Source: Isoperla grammatica
Lineage: Eukaryota; Arthropoda; Insecta; Plecoptera; Perlodidae
DNA length: 64,000 nt
Direction: 5' to 3'
Assembly: GCA_945910005.1 (NCBI GenBank)
Contig: OX246743.1
Location: 7,422,897-7,486,896 of the forward strand
The notes beneath the pieces were generated by a model. It was not told the origin of the DNA and made no database searches. It was given only the letters and a program-made list of their open reading frames with translations. The translations under genes were made by a program, and so were the position numbers. Shown in pieces: positions 24,883-39,000 of the stretch (positions within the stretch are counted from its first letter, which is position 1; each line of letters begins with the position of its first letter).

Positions 24883-27800
24883 AGTCAGCATAAAAAACAA
24901 TACTCAAATACAAACTTAACTTCTTACTGCATTGTACCTACGGACTTTTTGGCATACTCACGTATAATGCAAAATTCGATGTTTTAAATCACTTTTACGT
25001 TTTATTTCTTCCGTGGCTCATCGCTAAAACTCGAAAAACGACGGTCGCGCGTGGGTTAAGGTGTAAATTTAAATATTACATTATTTTTACTATCCCGACA
25101 GATTTTGCGCATTATGCAAACTAATACAATTTGCCTGTGCAGCAGCGTGTACTACCTATATACGTATCGTGTCTACTTACTTTATTAAGAGAGTGTGTGA
25201 GGTCGTTCTTGCTCCAAACACTAGAGAAGAACAGAACAGAACCCGGTTGGTTCCATCGAAGTAGTTAATCACCGTTTGTCACGAACTAGGCCCCAGTGAT
25301 AAATCCTTCAAAATAGGAAACGGGCTGGTTTTTCTCACCTTGGCGCCGTTTTTCACCCGGTAAGAGCATCATTAGGGCAAAGTACAGTTTCCACATTACT
25401 TTTGTGCACAGCCTTCTACAATTTATGGGGCGTAACGCTTTAAGGGAAGCTTCTTGAATGGGAATCGACTCTCGAGGGAATATTTCCCCCGTTACCTTGA
25501 TACTCTACTGGACTTGTGGTATATGAGAGGTGTTAAGGCACCTACACTTGCACACTACCACATACTCTTATTTTTAAATCACTTAATGTTATACTTAATT
25601 TAAAATATAAACTTCTGCGTGATTAGAAATCCAGTATGGCGCCAATACTTTTTGAAAAAAAACTAATTTATTTGAAATGACTTTAAGGTTGTATAGTAAT
25701 TAATAATATATGTTTTGATAAGATAAAAACATTTTCGGATTAGAAGCTTAAAAGTGTTTAATTTTATTAACATTAACCCGGTGCACAACGAATTCCTACA
25801 TATTGAAATATTTGTATAATATGTAACATTTTACGGTGGAATCAATCATTTGTTACCCTTTATTTAAATTAAACAAATCAAAAATTTTGCGACTCACAAT
25901 TTATAGAACTGTGTGTGGATATACCAGTATTAACACCATAAAGGTTTACCCCACTTTCCATAGATTTTTTTTCTGCTCAAGTCTTGAACTCAAGATTGAA
26001 TTCAACTCTAGTGGAACAGAAAATTGAATAGGGTGTTATTCAGGCTTTAGAATAACTTTGTCTGTTAGTTTTATTCTGTCGCCTTCTTAGAAGTTGGTGC
26101 TGCTTGATTTCGAATAAAAGAAAATGGTAACAGGGAATTGTAAATCGTTCTGAAAACAGCTACACTTTTGACAGAAATAACGACACATTTACACAAAAAT
26201 AAGATCATTATGATAAAAATAAGGTAGGGATAAAAGAATATAAGAACATCTTTATTCGGTTTCATCTATTTGTTAGAAGAAAAAGTTAAAAAAAAAGTTA
26301 AGAAATGTCATTAAAAAGTGGTGTTATACTATAGTATATAATTTTTGACTCATATTATGTCTGCAACTAGTACTAAGCTATTTTCGAGTTCATTAAACCT
26401 GTTATTTAGAATCGTATATCTATATACGTAATGAGTGATCACAAAACTTTAGTTTCAAGATAAGTCAATATAGATGATCTACCTTTCAAACCGAGAAACA
26501 ATCTTGAATCAGTATATACATATTCTACACAACAATACCACATTGTAAGATAATATTCTACAAATAACGGACATACATTCGTAATGTCTTAATAACCCAT
26601 GTTAGAGTACTGAACCATTATAACCGTCATATAAAACGAGATTTCTTCGTTGTCAAAATTCCCCCTCTCAACAAAAGATCAAGACAAAGGGCATAACAGT
26701 CAAAAGAATGTGTTTCTTTCAAAGGAATGGAATTCAAAGGAACGTCGAGAGTGACAACCTTGCTGTACCTTCTGCCATTTCAAGATCAATTGTCTAGTAA
26801 AAGAGAAGAGCATGTTGTACTGTACCTCGGGTCTTTTCAATTCTACCATCAGCTTGGTCTGTTCTTATCGCAGGGCCCGAATTAATCCCTCGCCCATTGT
26901 AAATTATTACTCGGGCGCGGGGCGAGTCAAGTTTTCAATTTACTTGGGGGCGGCATTTGTTCAAACAAACGTTTATCGTTACTTACAAAGTGCGAGACCA
27001 GTTACTAAAAACTACAAACTACTTGCGGTGACCGCGCCAAGAATATAGCAAAACTAGGTCAAAACTGTGTTCTCCAACTTTGCACGATCAAGCAAGAAAT
27101 AAATAATCCAATTTCGAATGAGATAATAATTTCCCATTAAATAGTAATTTATGCAATTTATTTTGTGAATATTATCCTATTCAATTATTTAATTCATAAA
27201 GGAGGTTAGTAAAATATAAGCACACAATAGAACAATAAATGAAAAAAATTGAAATCAAATGTATTCATATGAAGAAGTAGAACTACCGTTTTATGAAATC
27301 GTTCTTTCGCTTTTTCTGGGAGTAACGAGAAGGTAGTACTGTACATAGTATACTATACTCTGTGGGAATGAATAAAGATACTTACACACGCGCCACCCAA
27401 TCTCATCGCATTGAGCTTTTTATGAGCTATATGTGAATAAAATGTGACTGATTGAAAGAAACGTTTGCCATGGGATTAACGTTAATAAAAAACACCATAA
27501 AACACACCCATAAAAAATGTATATATATTTTCGTAGTGAGGAAACCTTGCGAGGCCACACGATAGAAATAGATGAGTGAAATGTTGCTTAAACTATGGAC
27601 CGCGAGCCAAACAGGGATCACGGGACGGTTGAAGATGGATTAAACATAAACATTTCATAAGACAATGTGGTAAAAGTGATTGAAACGGCCATTGATACTA
27701 TTCTATAGATGCAATAGTATGTAGTCTTCAGTTATCATTAACAACCACTATTTCTTATTCGCTCCAATATTATTCTTACGTGAATTGATGATAGAAAGTA

Positions 27801-29661
27801 AATAAATGCTACCAAGGTATAAAAGAGTTGTGAAGCAAAGAAATAAATTACATAATATATAGATTAAATTTTATAAAAAAAACAGTAATAAAAGGTTAAT
27901 AAAATATCAGTTAGTTAAAAACAATATATCGTGTAATTATTATATACTGGAAACTGAAAGGTATTTAGCAGCTCAATTTAGGTTTCAGTAAAGTACCTTG
28001 TAACATAGAATATTCCTGCCCCCCGATGTTGCAAGAAAAGAGTTCTGAGAAGTTTTATCCTCCTTGCGATGCGATAGAAGTTGCAAGTAAGGTAGGAATG
28101 TCTGGAGCGTAAACCGCAGCCTGCAAGCAAGTAAGATATTGGCTTCGCGGTATTGAGCTATGGAAGGGTTTTATGAAAGGAACGGGAAAATGCGCTACCC
28201 CTTGACAATAGACCTAATATCGGACGGCTCCACGTGACTCTAGTTGAAAATGGGTACAAAAAGTGTAGAAAAGTGTTGAAATCTCCATGAAATTATGCAT
28301 CGATCGTGTAGCCTATATATTCACTCTCTTTTCAAAATGTTATATTACTTTCACATTCGACGAAATAAAAATAAAAATTTACAAAAACCGCCCGGACACA
28401 AAATGTAAATTTCTTTTCTAAAGTGACGGGCGACGTTTTATTAACGATGCGACGTTTATGTTGTGATTATTCCGAGTAATTGCTCGTTTTAACATCGGTT
28501 TTGTAATCGAAAAAGCCAAAGCAATTTGTTTTATGAAACTAACAGTTAATTAACTGTTTGAATGATTTGTCATAATTTCCCTCGTAAATATCATTTCGGC
28601 ATTAATTATGTCGACCAACGGGATAGAAAGTTTAAAACACATTCAATATTAGTTTTAAGTAATTAAGAGAAGATTATTTTGAAACTGCCAGCCAGAACTA
28701 CGCCCAATATTAATGTTAGGGGAAATTAGCCCGTTTTATTTAGAGCAATTCAAAAATTAAAAGTAAATAACGAAAGCATTCTTGTGGTTTCATGTGCATG
28801 TTTAATGTTAAAGTCATAAAGGGGCCGTTAAACTGGAAGTAAGGAAACTTAAGGTAAAAATCGAAAAGTATAGAAAAAAAGCTACTCTTTGCCAGTAGAG
28901 AAATCTTGTAGCTTATGCGGGTTCCTGCGTTGCCGTTGTACTGCAGGGGAAGTTGAAGAGTAAAGAGTTGTTCTTTCTAAGCAATATGAAAATTAAAAAT
29001 GAAACCCTAATTTATAACAGCGTGTTTCATACACACATTTATTCTTGCCAATCAAGATGTGTTATTTATTACTATTGAATTTTTAAATACCATGTAGTAT
29101 TTATTTAATATCACTAAAATACTTGAATTTACCGTGGTATTAGAATTGAAACTATTCCTTACCCTTCAATGATAAAATCATGTCTTCTTTCAGTTATATT
29201 TTACGTGTTCAAGAGAAAAGAACTGGTTATTCTGTGTCGGCTTTCAGTTGGATTTCAAACAGTATCAGTGTTGCTGTTGTTTTGAATCTTTCTCCATTTT
29301 ACCTCACCGCAGGCAGAATAACTTGTTTACAAGGGGAAAGCGAAAGATAACAAAAAACATTATTTTAAATGTGGTATGAATATGTATATTATTGTTTTAG
29401 AATTTTATTCTATAATACAGTTAAAAACTCCGGTGTTGATTTTATTGAAAATGCTTCGTAAATACGCGTGGATTATGATAATAGAAAGCGTGGTTGAGGT
29501 TCGGTTTGGTGAAAATTTAGATACGTTTCATGAATAATTAAGTGTCGCGATAAATAAAGGCACCAATATTGCGGCTTTCTCGATAGAAGCAAAATGTATA
29601 TATTTACGTAACAGTACTTTGAACTTCGTTAATTGAACATTTCTGTACTTTCTCACACCCA
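24883..29661. other. AT-rich intergenic stretch
   Basis: Scattered short frames on both strands have no domain. The 26812-27048 frame includes a GC-richer patch at about 26870-26950 but has no signature. No repeat shared with the rest of the window was noticed. Confidence 0.55.
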
Positions 29662-31177
29662 GGGCCCGGATCCTCAAAGAGGTGGAATGTGAAAAATGGT
29701 GTTTTGTTGGTGTTATGATCAAATTCCACCAAAAAATTCTCTCAAATCGGTATCCTCAAAAGGAAAGAAGTGATATTTGGTGGTTTCATTTCCACCAAAC
29801 AAAACCCCTAATCCAGAGTAGGTGTTTTGATGGTGGAATCTAAAAACAATGGCGGCTTCCTCTTAACTAAGAATTTGTATTCAAGGTTTATAACGAAACG
29901 CCATTATTAATTGGATAGTTATTACCAAATAAGGAACAAAGGAAGCGGCAGCTTCATTTTCCATATACATTGCAGAGACGTTTATGTTCAATTTTTCCCG
30001 CGGGAACATCATAACCTCGAATTGATAGCTTGTTTACTTTTCTACAGCTGACTGGGTCTAGTAGGCCTACAACCAAACTGTCAGTATGTTCTGACGCGGC
30101 CTTGAGCCGCTGCTGGCTGTCCTTGTTGGGCCAGTCACTTTGTTTTTCTAGATACTTTTTTGGTTAGTCCCTTTCTGGAAAACTTTTACGTGGAGAAAAG
30201 AAAAAAAAATTAATGATGAAAATTTTTGTTTTAATGTTTTAATGTTTTTCATGCCCCTGTACGGGCAAGTGTTCAGCATCGGAACAAAGAAAAAAAACCC
30301 ATTTCGGAAGTACCAACTTGACGCAAAAAAATCAAAACCGAAACCGTGTAGAGAAAATGGAAAAGTGCCCATACCTAAGCATCCGGGACGAAATTCAAAA
30401 ATCGGCTCGGTATTCTCCAAGATTTATGTACGTGATTTAAGATGAAAAAGTCGAGAAAGTTCGCAAACAAAAAGTGTGGGAGAAAAGTGGTACTAACCGA
30501 TTTTATCGGAACGCGGTACCAAATGTACACAATAAGTGTGCCGAAAGTTCCGGGACGAATCGAAAAAATTTCCAAATCCCAGTTACCCGGATGGTAAGCG
30601 ACGGTAACAAAACAAAAACAAACGTTATATCGCGTTTGGTTCGACGGGCAGAGCCGTTTGAATGTGACGCATTAAAAACGTACCAAAATCGTCAAATCCA
30701 AATTTCGAAAAAGTTTCGTCTTTGGGTGCTAATAACTTTTAAACGGGACCAATAAAATTAAAAAATGTCATACAAAAAAGATGCGCCATTCAATTTACTT
30801 GCGATCAAAAGCATTGGATAAATTCCCCAAAAAACATTTGAATTTTTTTACAATTTTTCCCGCAATACGGGAGCGCCAAATACGCACACTTTTCGAGATA
30901 AAACACGTCGGGAGGACGTGAAGGGGTTGACGGACGTACTCGAAAAAAATACCCACGTGTAGCGGAAGGCCAGGCGCCGAAAACTGTAGCGACAGGTTGT
31001 GAGAAAAGTCGTAGGGCGTGGGCCCCCGAGGGTGCGGGGAAGGCTCGACGCGCGTCGCAATTCGACGAGCGGGGCTTACCGATAATAAAAGATAGTAAAA
31101 ATGTATTGACGTAGTATGTGACGTCATCATTTCAAAACACCTAGATTCTTCCAACGAGTCTTTGTGGATCCGGGCCC
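29662..31177. mobile_element. 1.5-kb non-autonomous DNA transposon with 19-bp TIRs
   Basis: GGGCCCGGATCCTCAAAGA (29662-29680) is the inverse of the right end (31159-31177) with one mismatch. Base composition inside differs from the flanks: 30240-31100 is richer in CpG and purines. Several frames of 66-119 codons occur (for example 30795-31154 minus), but none resembles a transposase. Subterminal ATCCTCAAARAGG is repeated near 29753. No clear target duplication was found (CCCA on the left, AGGGG on the right). The GGGCCCGGATCC-ACAAAG style recalls termini of invertebrate MITEs, but I cannot assign a superfamily. Confidence 0.6.
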
Positions 31178-32630
31178 AGGGGTTTTCAGATGCATCAAAG
31201 TCTAGCAGATAATGTAGTAATTCATTTTCATGTATGAAATGAAATTAATCGCACACCAGTTTTAGACAATTCTTTTTAATTTGTATCAGTCCCTGGATTG
31301 GTCTAAAAAAAAGTTTAATTTTTTTGCAACTAATATGTTCAATATATCTTGAACTAAACCCAAGCTGTTTTTCCCCAAAATTTTATTTTAACTTAATTAT
31401 TATTTTAAAACTTCTGTTCGTTCCTAAAAATATAAACACACATAATCGTTAGCTAAATTAAGAACACTTTATTGACACTAATATGGCGAGTCTATTTTTC
31501 GGCATTTATTTTTTACAATTACTTATTTAATTACAGTTAATTATTTGGAATAGAAAAACCAACCGCTATAATAATTATTCTCCAGTTGTATTATCTTCCC
31601 ATGACGAATTTCAGAGAGAGAGAAAACATACGAACTGACAGAACCAACTTCGCGTCACTCGTTGGAACGTATTTTAAACAGACTGACTGACCTTCTGTAT
31701 TTGACTGCTGCGACGACTAATCAATAAATATAATTACATGCAACTCTTCGCTTATGTTTTCACAAACAGATACAGCTTACACTGTTGTGGTTATGAAACT
31801 CTGATTTAAGCTTCCATTAAGTCGATTTCTACAAACGAAAATTAAGACTGTATCGAAATTTTCTTGAATAATCGAATGTCCGACACAACCATAAATGTTA
31901 TATTGTTATTCGTTTCAAAAATCAACAATATTAAAACCTATAAAATAGCTCTTTTTGTATCAAGTAGTAAATAAAGGTTGATATATGTATATAATATATG
32001 TTAGTGAATTCAAGTAAAAATAATGAAGTAGTATTACGCTAAATACTTAGTAAGTAGTTTTCCAAATACCCCAGTATAAAAATATTCCTGAGCATTTAAA
32101 TTGTTATAGAAGTCATAATAATTTAAGTCTCAATTAAATCTAAACTAGGAAAACGCTCCGCGTTGCCAGATGAGCGATTTTTTTCAATGTATCAAATCAA
32201 ATAAATCGTTTGCTTATCTTTTAAAAAAAAAAATACCTTTATAATAAACAAATGATTTTTTTACAAGATGGTGGATCAAGTTACATCCTTATAACTTAAG
32301 TATATTATTTCTTGATATGTTGCTAATAGATGCACGAAATATTATCTAAATCCGTCAAGAAGTTTTCTTTAAAGAAATTAAAACCTTCAAGTTGATGGTT
32401 TTCCGCATAGTTTCATTCGACCGTGGTCTACTCAATAGGCTCTTATTCATAAACTATTAAACCTATCAGTGTGTGGAAAGTTTCATAATGTAGATAAGAC
32501 TATATCTAAAATGTAATATTAATTAATCATACAAGTACCCGCTTTACAATCATAATAAAAGCTTTTTAATTTGTCGTCCAAGTTCGTTGTTAACATTTGC
32601 ATGTTTGCCGTGAAGGTCATTAAATATAAC
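31178..32630. other. AT-rich intergenic stretch
   Basis: No gene, shared repeat or RNA signature was seen. Confidence 0.6.
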
Positions 32631-32986
32631 ACGTCATTGTAGCTATTCTATGATAGCTATCAAAATTCCAAATACATAGTGAGAAAGGTCTGACTGCGTA
32701 AGCCATTTCGGTAGCATACTATGTGCATCTAACTTCAATGGTCCGCAAATGCGAATCATATCGGTGGAACACTGTAAAAACGAAGAAAATTACTGCCGTA
32801 AATAAACAATATTTGTTTATAACATGGCGGTTAAAGCTACAATTTTGAAACTGTTGTCTTGTGTTGGTACTATTGATGTGGACTTACAAATAAAAAATTA
32901 TTTATATCGGTGTGTAAGTTTTAATTTAATTAAATAAATAACAAAACATGTGTTTCAGTTGTTAATTTTTTGTAGGTTGGCATCTT
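32631..32986. repeat. Diverged tandem duplication, unit 1 (356 bp)
   Basis: It begins ACGTCATTGTAGCTATTCTA and ends TGTAGGTTGGCATCTT. It shares CATACTATGTGCATCTAACT, GTCCGCAAATGCGAATCATA and AACATGGCGG with unit 2. Confidence 0.9.
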
Positions 32987-33340
32987 ACGTCATTGTAGCC
33001 ATTCTATGACAGCTATTGAAATTCCAAATAATATTGCATAGGTATTGTTACGTACGCTACGTTTGGTGTATACTATGTGCATCTAACTGCAATAGTCCGC
33101 AAATGCGAATCATATCGGTTGGACACTGTAAAAATGAAGAAATTATAGTAGTAAATAAACAATATTTTTTTATAACATGGCGGATAAACTTACAATTTTG
33201 AAACTTTTGTTAAGTGTTGGTATCGTTAATGTTAATCTACATGTGAAACATTATTTAAATCCGTTTGTAAGTTTTTATTTAATTAAATACATAAACAAAT
33301 TTTATTTTTCAGTAATTACTTTTTTGTAGGTTGGCATCTT
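32987..33340. repeat. Diverged tandem duplication, unit 2 (354 bp)
   Basis: It starts exactly where unit 1 ends and finishes with the same TTTTTGTAGGTTGGCATCTT. Identity by eye is around 80%, so this duplication is much older than the one at 18 kb. The best-preserved parts are the TCCGCAAATGCGAATCATATCGGT segment and the AACATGGCGG segment. Confidence 0.9.
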
Positions 33341-33560
33341 GACGAATTTTGCTTGTTATGTTACCAGCATCGAGTTTAGTGGTCACAAATGTTGACCGAA
33401 ATTTTCAGCCAAATACGTCAAGCCGTTTGACCTGTGCGCGACGAACAAAATTTAGCGCACATACATACAGACATACACACACACACACAGACAAAGCGCC
33501 GATCGAGTTGTATGGAAAGATTCACTCCGCTTCGCTACGCTCATCTAATTATGCTTTCTC
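33341..33560. repeat. Possible retroelement-derived tail with (CA)n
   Basis: GACCTGTGCGCGACGAACAA is followed by a (CA)n stretch (33475-33491), then CGCTTCGCTACGCTCATCTAATTATG. This arrangement reminds me of dispersed-element 3' regions in invertebrates, but no second copy exists in the window and no coding motif supports it. A 137-codon frame (33349-33762) runs through it without a domain. Confidence 0.25.
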
Positions 33561-35017
33561 ATTAAAGTTGACATTGTCAAAACAATTTATTCAAGGAATA
33601 CGTTACTATGCTAATGGGCAGGGTAGGCCTAGTATGATATATAAATACACTATTATAGCAATCATCCCAGAATTTCCGTTATCTTTTCAATCACGCCTTC
33701 GATTATCTTTTAATATTTTTGGGTTGTTAAGAATTATTTTCAAAGATATTTCGATTGAGTAGATCCTAGTACCAGTTATCATCATTTCAATGCCGAAACG
33801 CAAGATAAGGTTGATAGTCCACACGTTGAAGAGAGGAGATGTATTGAAAACCACAGTTAAGCCCGAAATAAATTAATTTTAATCCGTTTGGTTTTGTTCC
33901 TAATTCAATCATTTCTGTTCGCTTCAGCTTTGCGCGAAATAATTGTCCTTGCCAAAGCTAAACCAATATTTACTAGTTACGAGTGTGATCCCAATAATCA
34001 ACGGGATTACGATTTTAATGAGTCCAATCACATTATTGGAATCTCTAATCTAGTTAATGTGTTTAGGGGTATTAACGTTAAGCCGTTCTGTCCTTCATTA
34101 TAGTCTGTGCTAACAGGCAGTTCCACAGTCAGTCTCAGGGTTTCCTATTTCCCCTGAATATTCACTTTAACAGGTTCTTAATATAATATTGCTGCAAAAA
34201 ATTAATAGCTAAAAATTAACAAGCACTAAATTTTGATTGCATTTAAACTTTAAATTCGTTCCATCTTGTAGCATTGTCAAAATAAAAATCTTCAATTCAA
34301 TCCAACCATTGTTTTTAATTACTTAGGCTACGACGAACAAGTAAACTAAAACTGAATTGTAATAGATTTTTTTGTATTCCAATTGAAAAACATACCATCA
34401 TGTGCATTGAAATCACACTTTGTGTCGAATAGATTGTTTTTAATTTGTGTTTCACTTACAAAACAGAGTATTTCAGTAAGAACATTAACTTTTGGTATTT
34501 TTAATTTTAGATTTTACGCACCATCGTGTTTCGTTATTATCGATTTAGAAAACATATAAATCTACGAGCCACTTTATTTTATGATAATATTAAGTAAATG
34601 TGTGTGTGAACGAACTGAAAGCCTATTTAACGACTGCACAGCACGAAATCGTTTGTGTGTCTGATAATAGATTAAAATACGATTAGGAAAGGCAAACAAA
34701 TGAGTGCACAGATTACGTAACTTGACATCTATTTATTACGAGACAAATATATTACGTGTTTTCGAGTATAGTTTGTGTGTAATTGAATTGATATTATCTC
34801 ACAATTAAATACAAAATAAATAAATAATATCTTTTACATACATTGATGCATGTGTATTTAATTCATGTTTAATATCGAAATACGTCGATGACATCGATAA
34901 AAGTAATCAAAGTTTTGAACAGTATATTATGTAATATTTTATTTAAAATTTTATTTTGTTTTACTTCTATTTACCTGGTGTTACGCACAAAATGACAAAC
35001 AAACCGAAAAAGGGGAT
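33561..35017. other. AT-rich intergenic stretch
   Basis: A 71-codon frame at 33888-34103 has no signature. Nothing else was recognised. Confidence 0.55.
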
Positions 35018-35262
35018 TTACCCGGCACCTCCACCAAAACTTAAGTCCAGAGTAAATAAATGCTTAAGTCTTGTTTTAGTGCACGAGAATGAGGTGAGCA
35101 ATTGATTTCTGGACAAATCAGAAGACCTGGACCCACTAAAACAGGTAAACGCAGCTAATGAAGCCACCTGTCAACCCATGTCTTATGCAGGAATCCAACC
35201 CACGTCCATATAGGTGGCATACTTTTACTCACTGCGTCCCAGCTGCATGAGCCACCGCGGAC
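35018..35262 (-). repeat. SINE family S2, tRNA-derived
   Basis: On the minus strand CGGTGGCTCATGCAGCTGGG (A-box-like) is followed by GTGGGTTGGATTCC (B-box-like, one base off consensus). The element ends with TTGGTGGAGGTGCCGGGTAA, which recurs at 21.8 kb and, as one arm of a hairpin, at 1.5 kb. CTTAAGNNTTT direct repeats precede that motif. Confidence 0.6.
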
Positions 35263-36092
35263 TTTGTATGTCTTAAATATATTAGATCCAATATTAGTAT
35301 CGTACTTGTTTTCGCAAAACCATACAAACGAACAGTAATGCTTAAAGAATACCCACAGAGTTGCAGTCTTAAAAAAAAGAACAGGTGAAGGATTACATCA
35401 ACTAGTAATATGAGTATTAACTGTTCTTTGTCAAATCATATAGCCTAAGTAGTTATTATATTGTAATAATTTTATTTGTAATTGTTAAATTTATTGAATG
35501 TAATTAAGAAGTAATAACAAATTGTAATTTTATTGTTTGACAAGGAATAGTGAATACTGAATATAATCTTATTAATATTGAAGTAACAGTTTTCTTGAGG
35601 TGCCGCCTTAAAGATCCCTTAAAATGAAACGTTATTGCTGACAAACTGTAACCTAGTCTGAATAATGGCCACTTGACACATTCCAGTGGCAAACAGCCAG
35701 TGAGCTTGTATTTGCATTTTCTCTCCTTGTATGTTGGTATGCAGGTTCGTGTCTCGCCATCCTAGATCATCCTTGATAGACTAAATCTCTTTAATTTTAA
35801 TTAATGATTAAATAAAATATATAATACATTTTTAAATTGATTAAAGGGAAAATATCCCAACAATTTCAATATTTTAAAGTTTTTAAATTCATCGTTAATC
35901 TGGTAAAAAACCAATCACCGGTATAAATAATTTTTCAATATCTAGAAACGTTCTTTAGATATCAATGAAACCCCGCTAACTTAGCGAGTAAGTACCGTGT
36001 ACTCTTTCTCTTCTCTTTCTCTTCTCTTACTTTTTCTCTTTCTCTTTCCTTTCCCTGACCGTTCCAGCTACCGCCAACAGTGTGGACGAATA
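35263..36092. other. AT-rich stretch ending in a pyrimidine microsatellite
   Basis: 36001-36056 is an imperfect TCTTTCTCT-type run. A short minus frame (35504-35692) has no signature. A non-repetitive GC-richer stretch (about 36056-36092) leads into the segmental duplication. Confidence 0.6.
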
Positions 36093-39000
36093 CACGGCTC
36101 GCTAGGCAGCCACGGTGACAAGCCGTAACACCGCGTCATTGAGCTTTAACAGCCGCTGACGCGCCCTAGGCCGTGTCACCAACCAGACAACTTTCGTTGT
36201 TATTCTATCTTGTAAACTTGGAATGAGGTTTGCCAACCCGCCATCCCACGCAACGCAAAACTCCCCAGAAACTTTCCTCGTGAGATTTCTAAACGATTTT
36301 GTTTTCGTAACAATACACTAGTTTCCCGTTGTTTCGTGCGGCTGGTTCGGTCCCTTTTGCTCCGCCGCAGATGTTTAAAAGATGTTTCCTGGCTGACGGA
36401 CTCAACGCGGTCCAAACAACTCAATTTGGAAATGAGCGATCTTATTTATAGTCATCGTGATTTCTACGGCTATGTATCTCAATTTTGTCTCGTCTAGAAT
36501 TAGTGCTTTTGATATACATCCGTAGAAGGATTTAAAAATCTCATTTATGACTGTGTTTTTAACAAGTCAAAGACATTTAAGGTATTGATACCGGAGAATA
36601 TTGAAATTTGTTTGCTGAATAGAGTGACATAAAAGCAAGTTTTTTAAATACCAAATGAACAAAGGAGGTTATGGAAATGTTAATGAAACGGACGGCAAAT
36701 TCAATTGCGAAAGTAGGCCTATGTTTATTTCAAATTGCACAAGATTGTTATTATTTATTAATAATAAATCATTAAATAAGAGCCTATCAGTTAAAATACT
36801 AACAGAACATCATCAGTAACTGTAGCTATATAATTTTAAATGTGGTTTACCAACTATGAGACAAATCAGAAATATTAGTCGACGGGGCGCACAGAGTCTT
36901 TTTTCAAATGGTACATATTACATTCATTATGTTGTGAGTTGCTTTCTGAAACTTTACCTACCCACAGTCACAACAAACGATCCACCCACAGAATATATTT
37001 GATAGTACGTTGAAAAGAGCAAGCATGTAACATTCCACCGACTCACACTCACAACAGTCTAACCCGCCTTACGTTCGCTCCCCAATAAAGTAACAACAAT
37101 CACTCTTAATAATTAATAACCACTTCATCCATCGCGTCTGCCTCCGTCGTCGGAGTTTTCTCATCGGGACCGAGTTAGGAAAGTTTGTCACCCACGTAAT
37201 TGCATTATGAGAATTCCACGGCGGCGCCACCGTCGTTTGATTGTTTTCCTAGTTACACCGTCGACCGCGAGATTATAGGTGCGCTAGCTGTCTGTGTGTC
37301 TTCCCAGACAGCGTTGCCGTGGTTTCATTGACGCGCGGTGTTGCCAATGTGCTAGAGAGGTACTTGAAAGGCGGGTTGAAGCGATACGTTAAGTCCCGGA
37401 TTTTCAAAAGCTTTCTTAATTAGTTGTTTGCGCATGGATATGCATATACTCATACTGAAATACGTTACGTCTATAGAACTCAAACGTGAAATGATTGTTC
37501 CTCTATTTTGAACTCGGAAATCGCAGTAAATTGGCATTGATTCGCAATTGTTCTACTTGATTTTAAAATATGTTTTTAGAATTGATCCAACTTCCCGCCG
37601 TAACATAATCCTTATTAAGTGTGTCAAGAAAGAGAAATTTACAAAATGTCGTCTTTCTAAGCGTTCTTCACTACGATTGGTATTGGTGTCAAAAGTTTGT
37701 ATTTCATTTATCTAACATTAATTTATATAATTTAAGCATGGCATTTGGGTATATGAAGTTTTTCACAAATATCTTCCTACCTTAGGCAGGAATACCGAGG
37801 GTAGACGTACGGGGGAATCATACGAACCCTTGCGACAGATTCTAGAGGGAAAGTGATAACATAAGGTATTGGTTGCTCAAGAGGAATAACAAAAACAGGA
37901 GAAAACAAAGCATATGGATCCGAAGCGATATATATTCAGATGAAAAAGAACAACCAGAAATATCGAAAAGTGTGTCTCTGGCGCGCTGGGCTCTCTCTAC
38001 CATGTGCTCGAGTCACTATTCATAGGTTGCACGTACGTCACATCTTTGCGCGTGGCGGCCACATTTGTGATCAAACTTGGACGTTGCCATGGAGAAACAA
38101 TTGAAGGCTGTTGTGGTAGAACTAATAAATTCTTAGTTCTTTAAAATCTAGCCTGTTTTTGATATGCAATTGGTATGTGTGGTAATTTCTTATTTTTGTA
38201 TTAATTATGTTTACTTTTGAAATTCTTAATTAGACTTATTAATTAAATTTGAATAGTATTTGCCAATGATCTAGGATTGGTCCTCATCAATTGTGTCGCA
38301 ATCATGGCCGCTGTGACGTCACGTGGGAACTATGAATATAATGGTGTGTGCGTGTGCTACAACGATTTGGATCTTATTACAGCTAGTTTTAGTTAATTGT
38401 ATCAGTTACATTACACCAAATTACTGTGTGTATGCATTATGGTTTTCATATCATATATCGTGTTTACCATATCTTGTTTCAAGTAGATCAAAGATTGAAA
38501 TATCTGCACTGATATCACTTGAAAACACTGGAATAAATAGCATATTCACAATTTTGTAACATCCGTCATCAACTTTCAATCTGAAATTAATTGGATTTCG
38601 AAATTGGAATTTAATTTAAAGTTTGTGCGAATATAAAATGCAATATATTTTGCTGTATACTGTAGTTTGAATTTATCTTCTTTCGTTCGTGATTTACGAT
38701 ATGGAAGTGTATTTCCTAAGAAGGGTACCGTACTCAATTTCCGATTTGATTTCAATAGTTTTTTCTTGCATCATTCGATTTGTAAACGTTATACGATATG
38801 ACAAGGGCGATGGATGTATCAAATCTCAAACTGAGTTTGCATAATAAATCTAATTCAAGCACTGTTCGATACAAGTACTCCATTAGTCGTATCTTTTGAA
38901 TCATCGTGTCAATATTATATATCTACGAACGAACTTCCTTATAAAACGAACAGTATTTACAATCTTATCTTACATAGAATATAAGGGATCTAAAAAGGAA

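Noticed and set aside
33341..33762. Penelope- or LINE-type element
   Set aside because: The (CA)n and CGCTTCGCTACGCTC tail is suggestive, but no polymerase motif or second copy is present; it is kept only as a low-confidence repeat.
36200..36424. 74-codon minus-strand frame open in both duplication copies
   Set aside because: No ATG, and three of about four substitutions between copies change the residue, so protein constraint is not supported.
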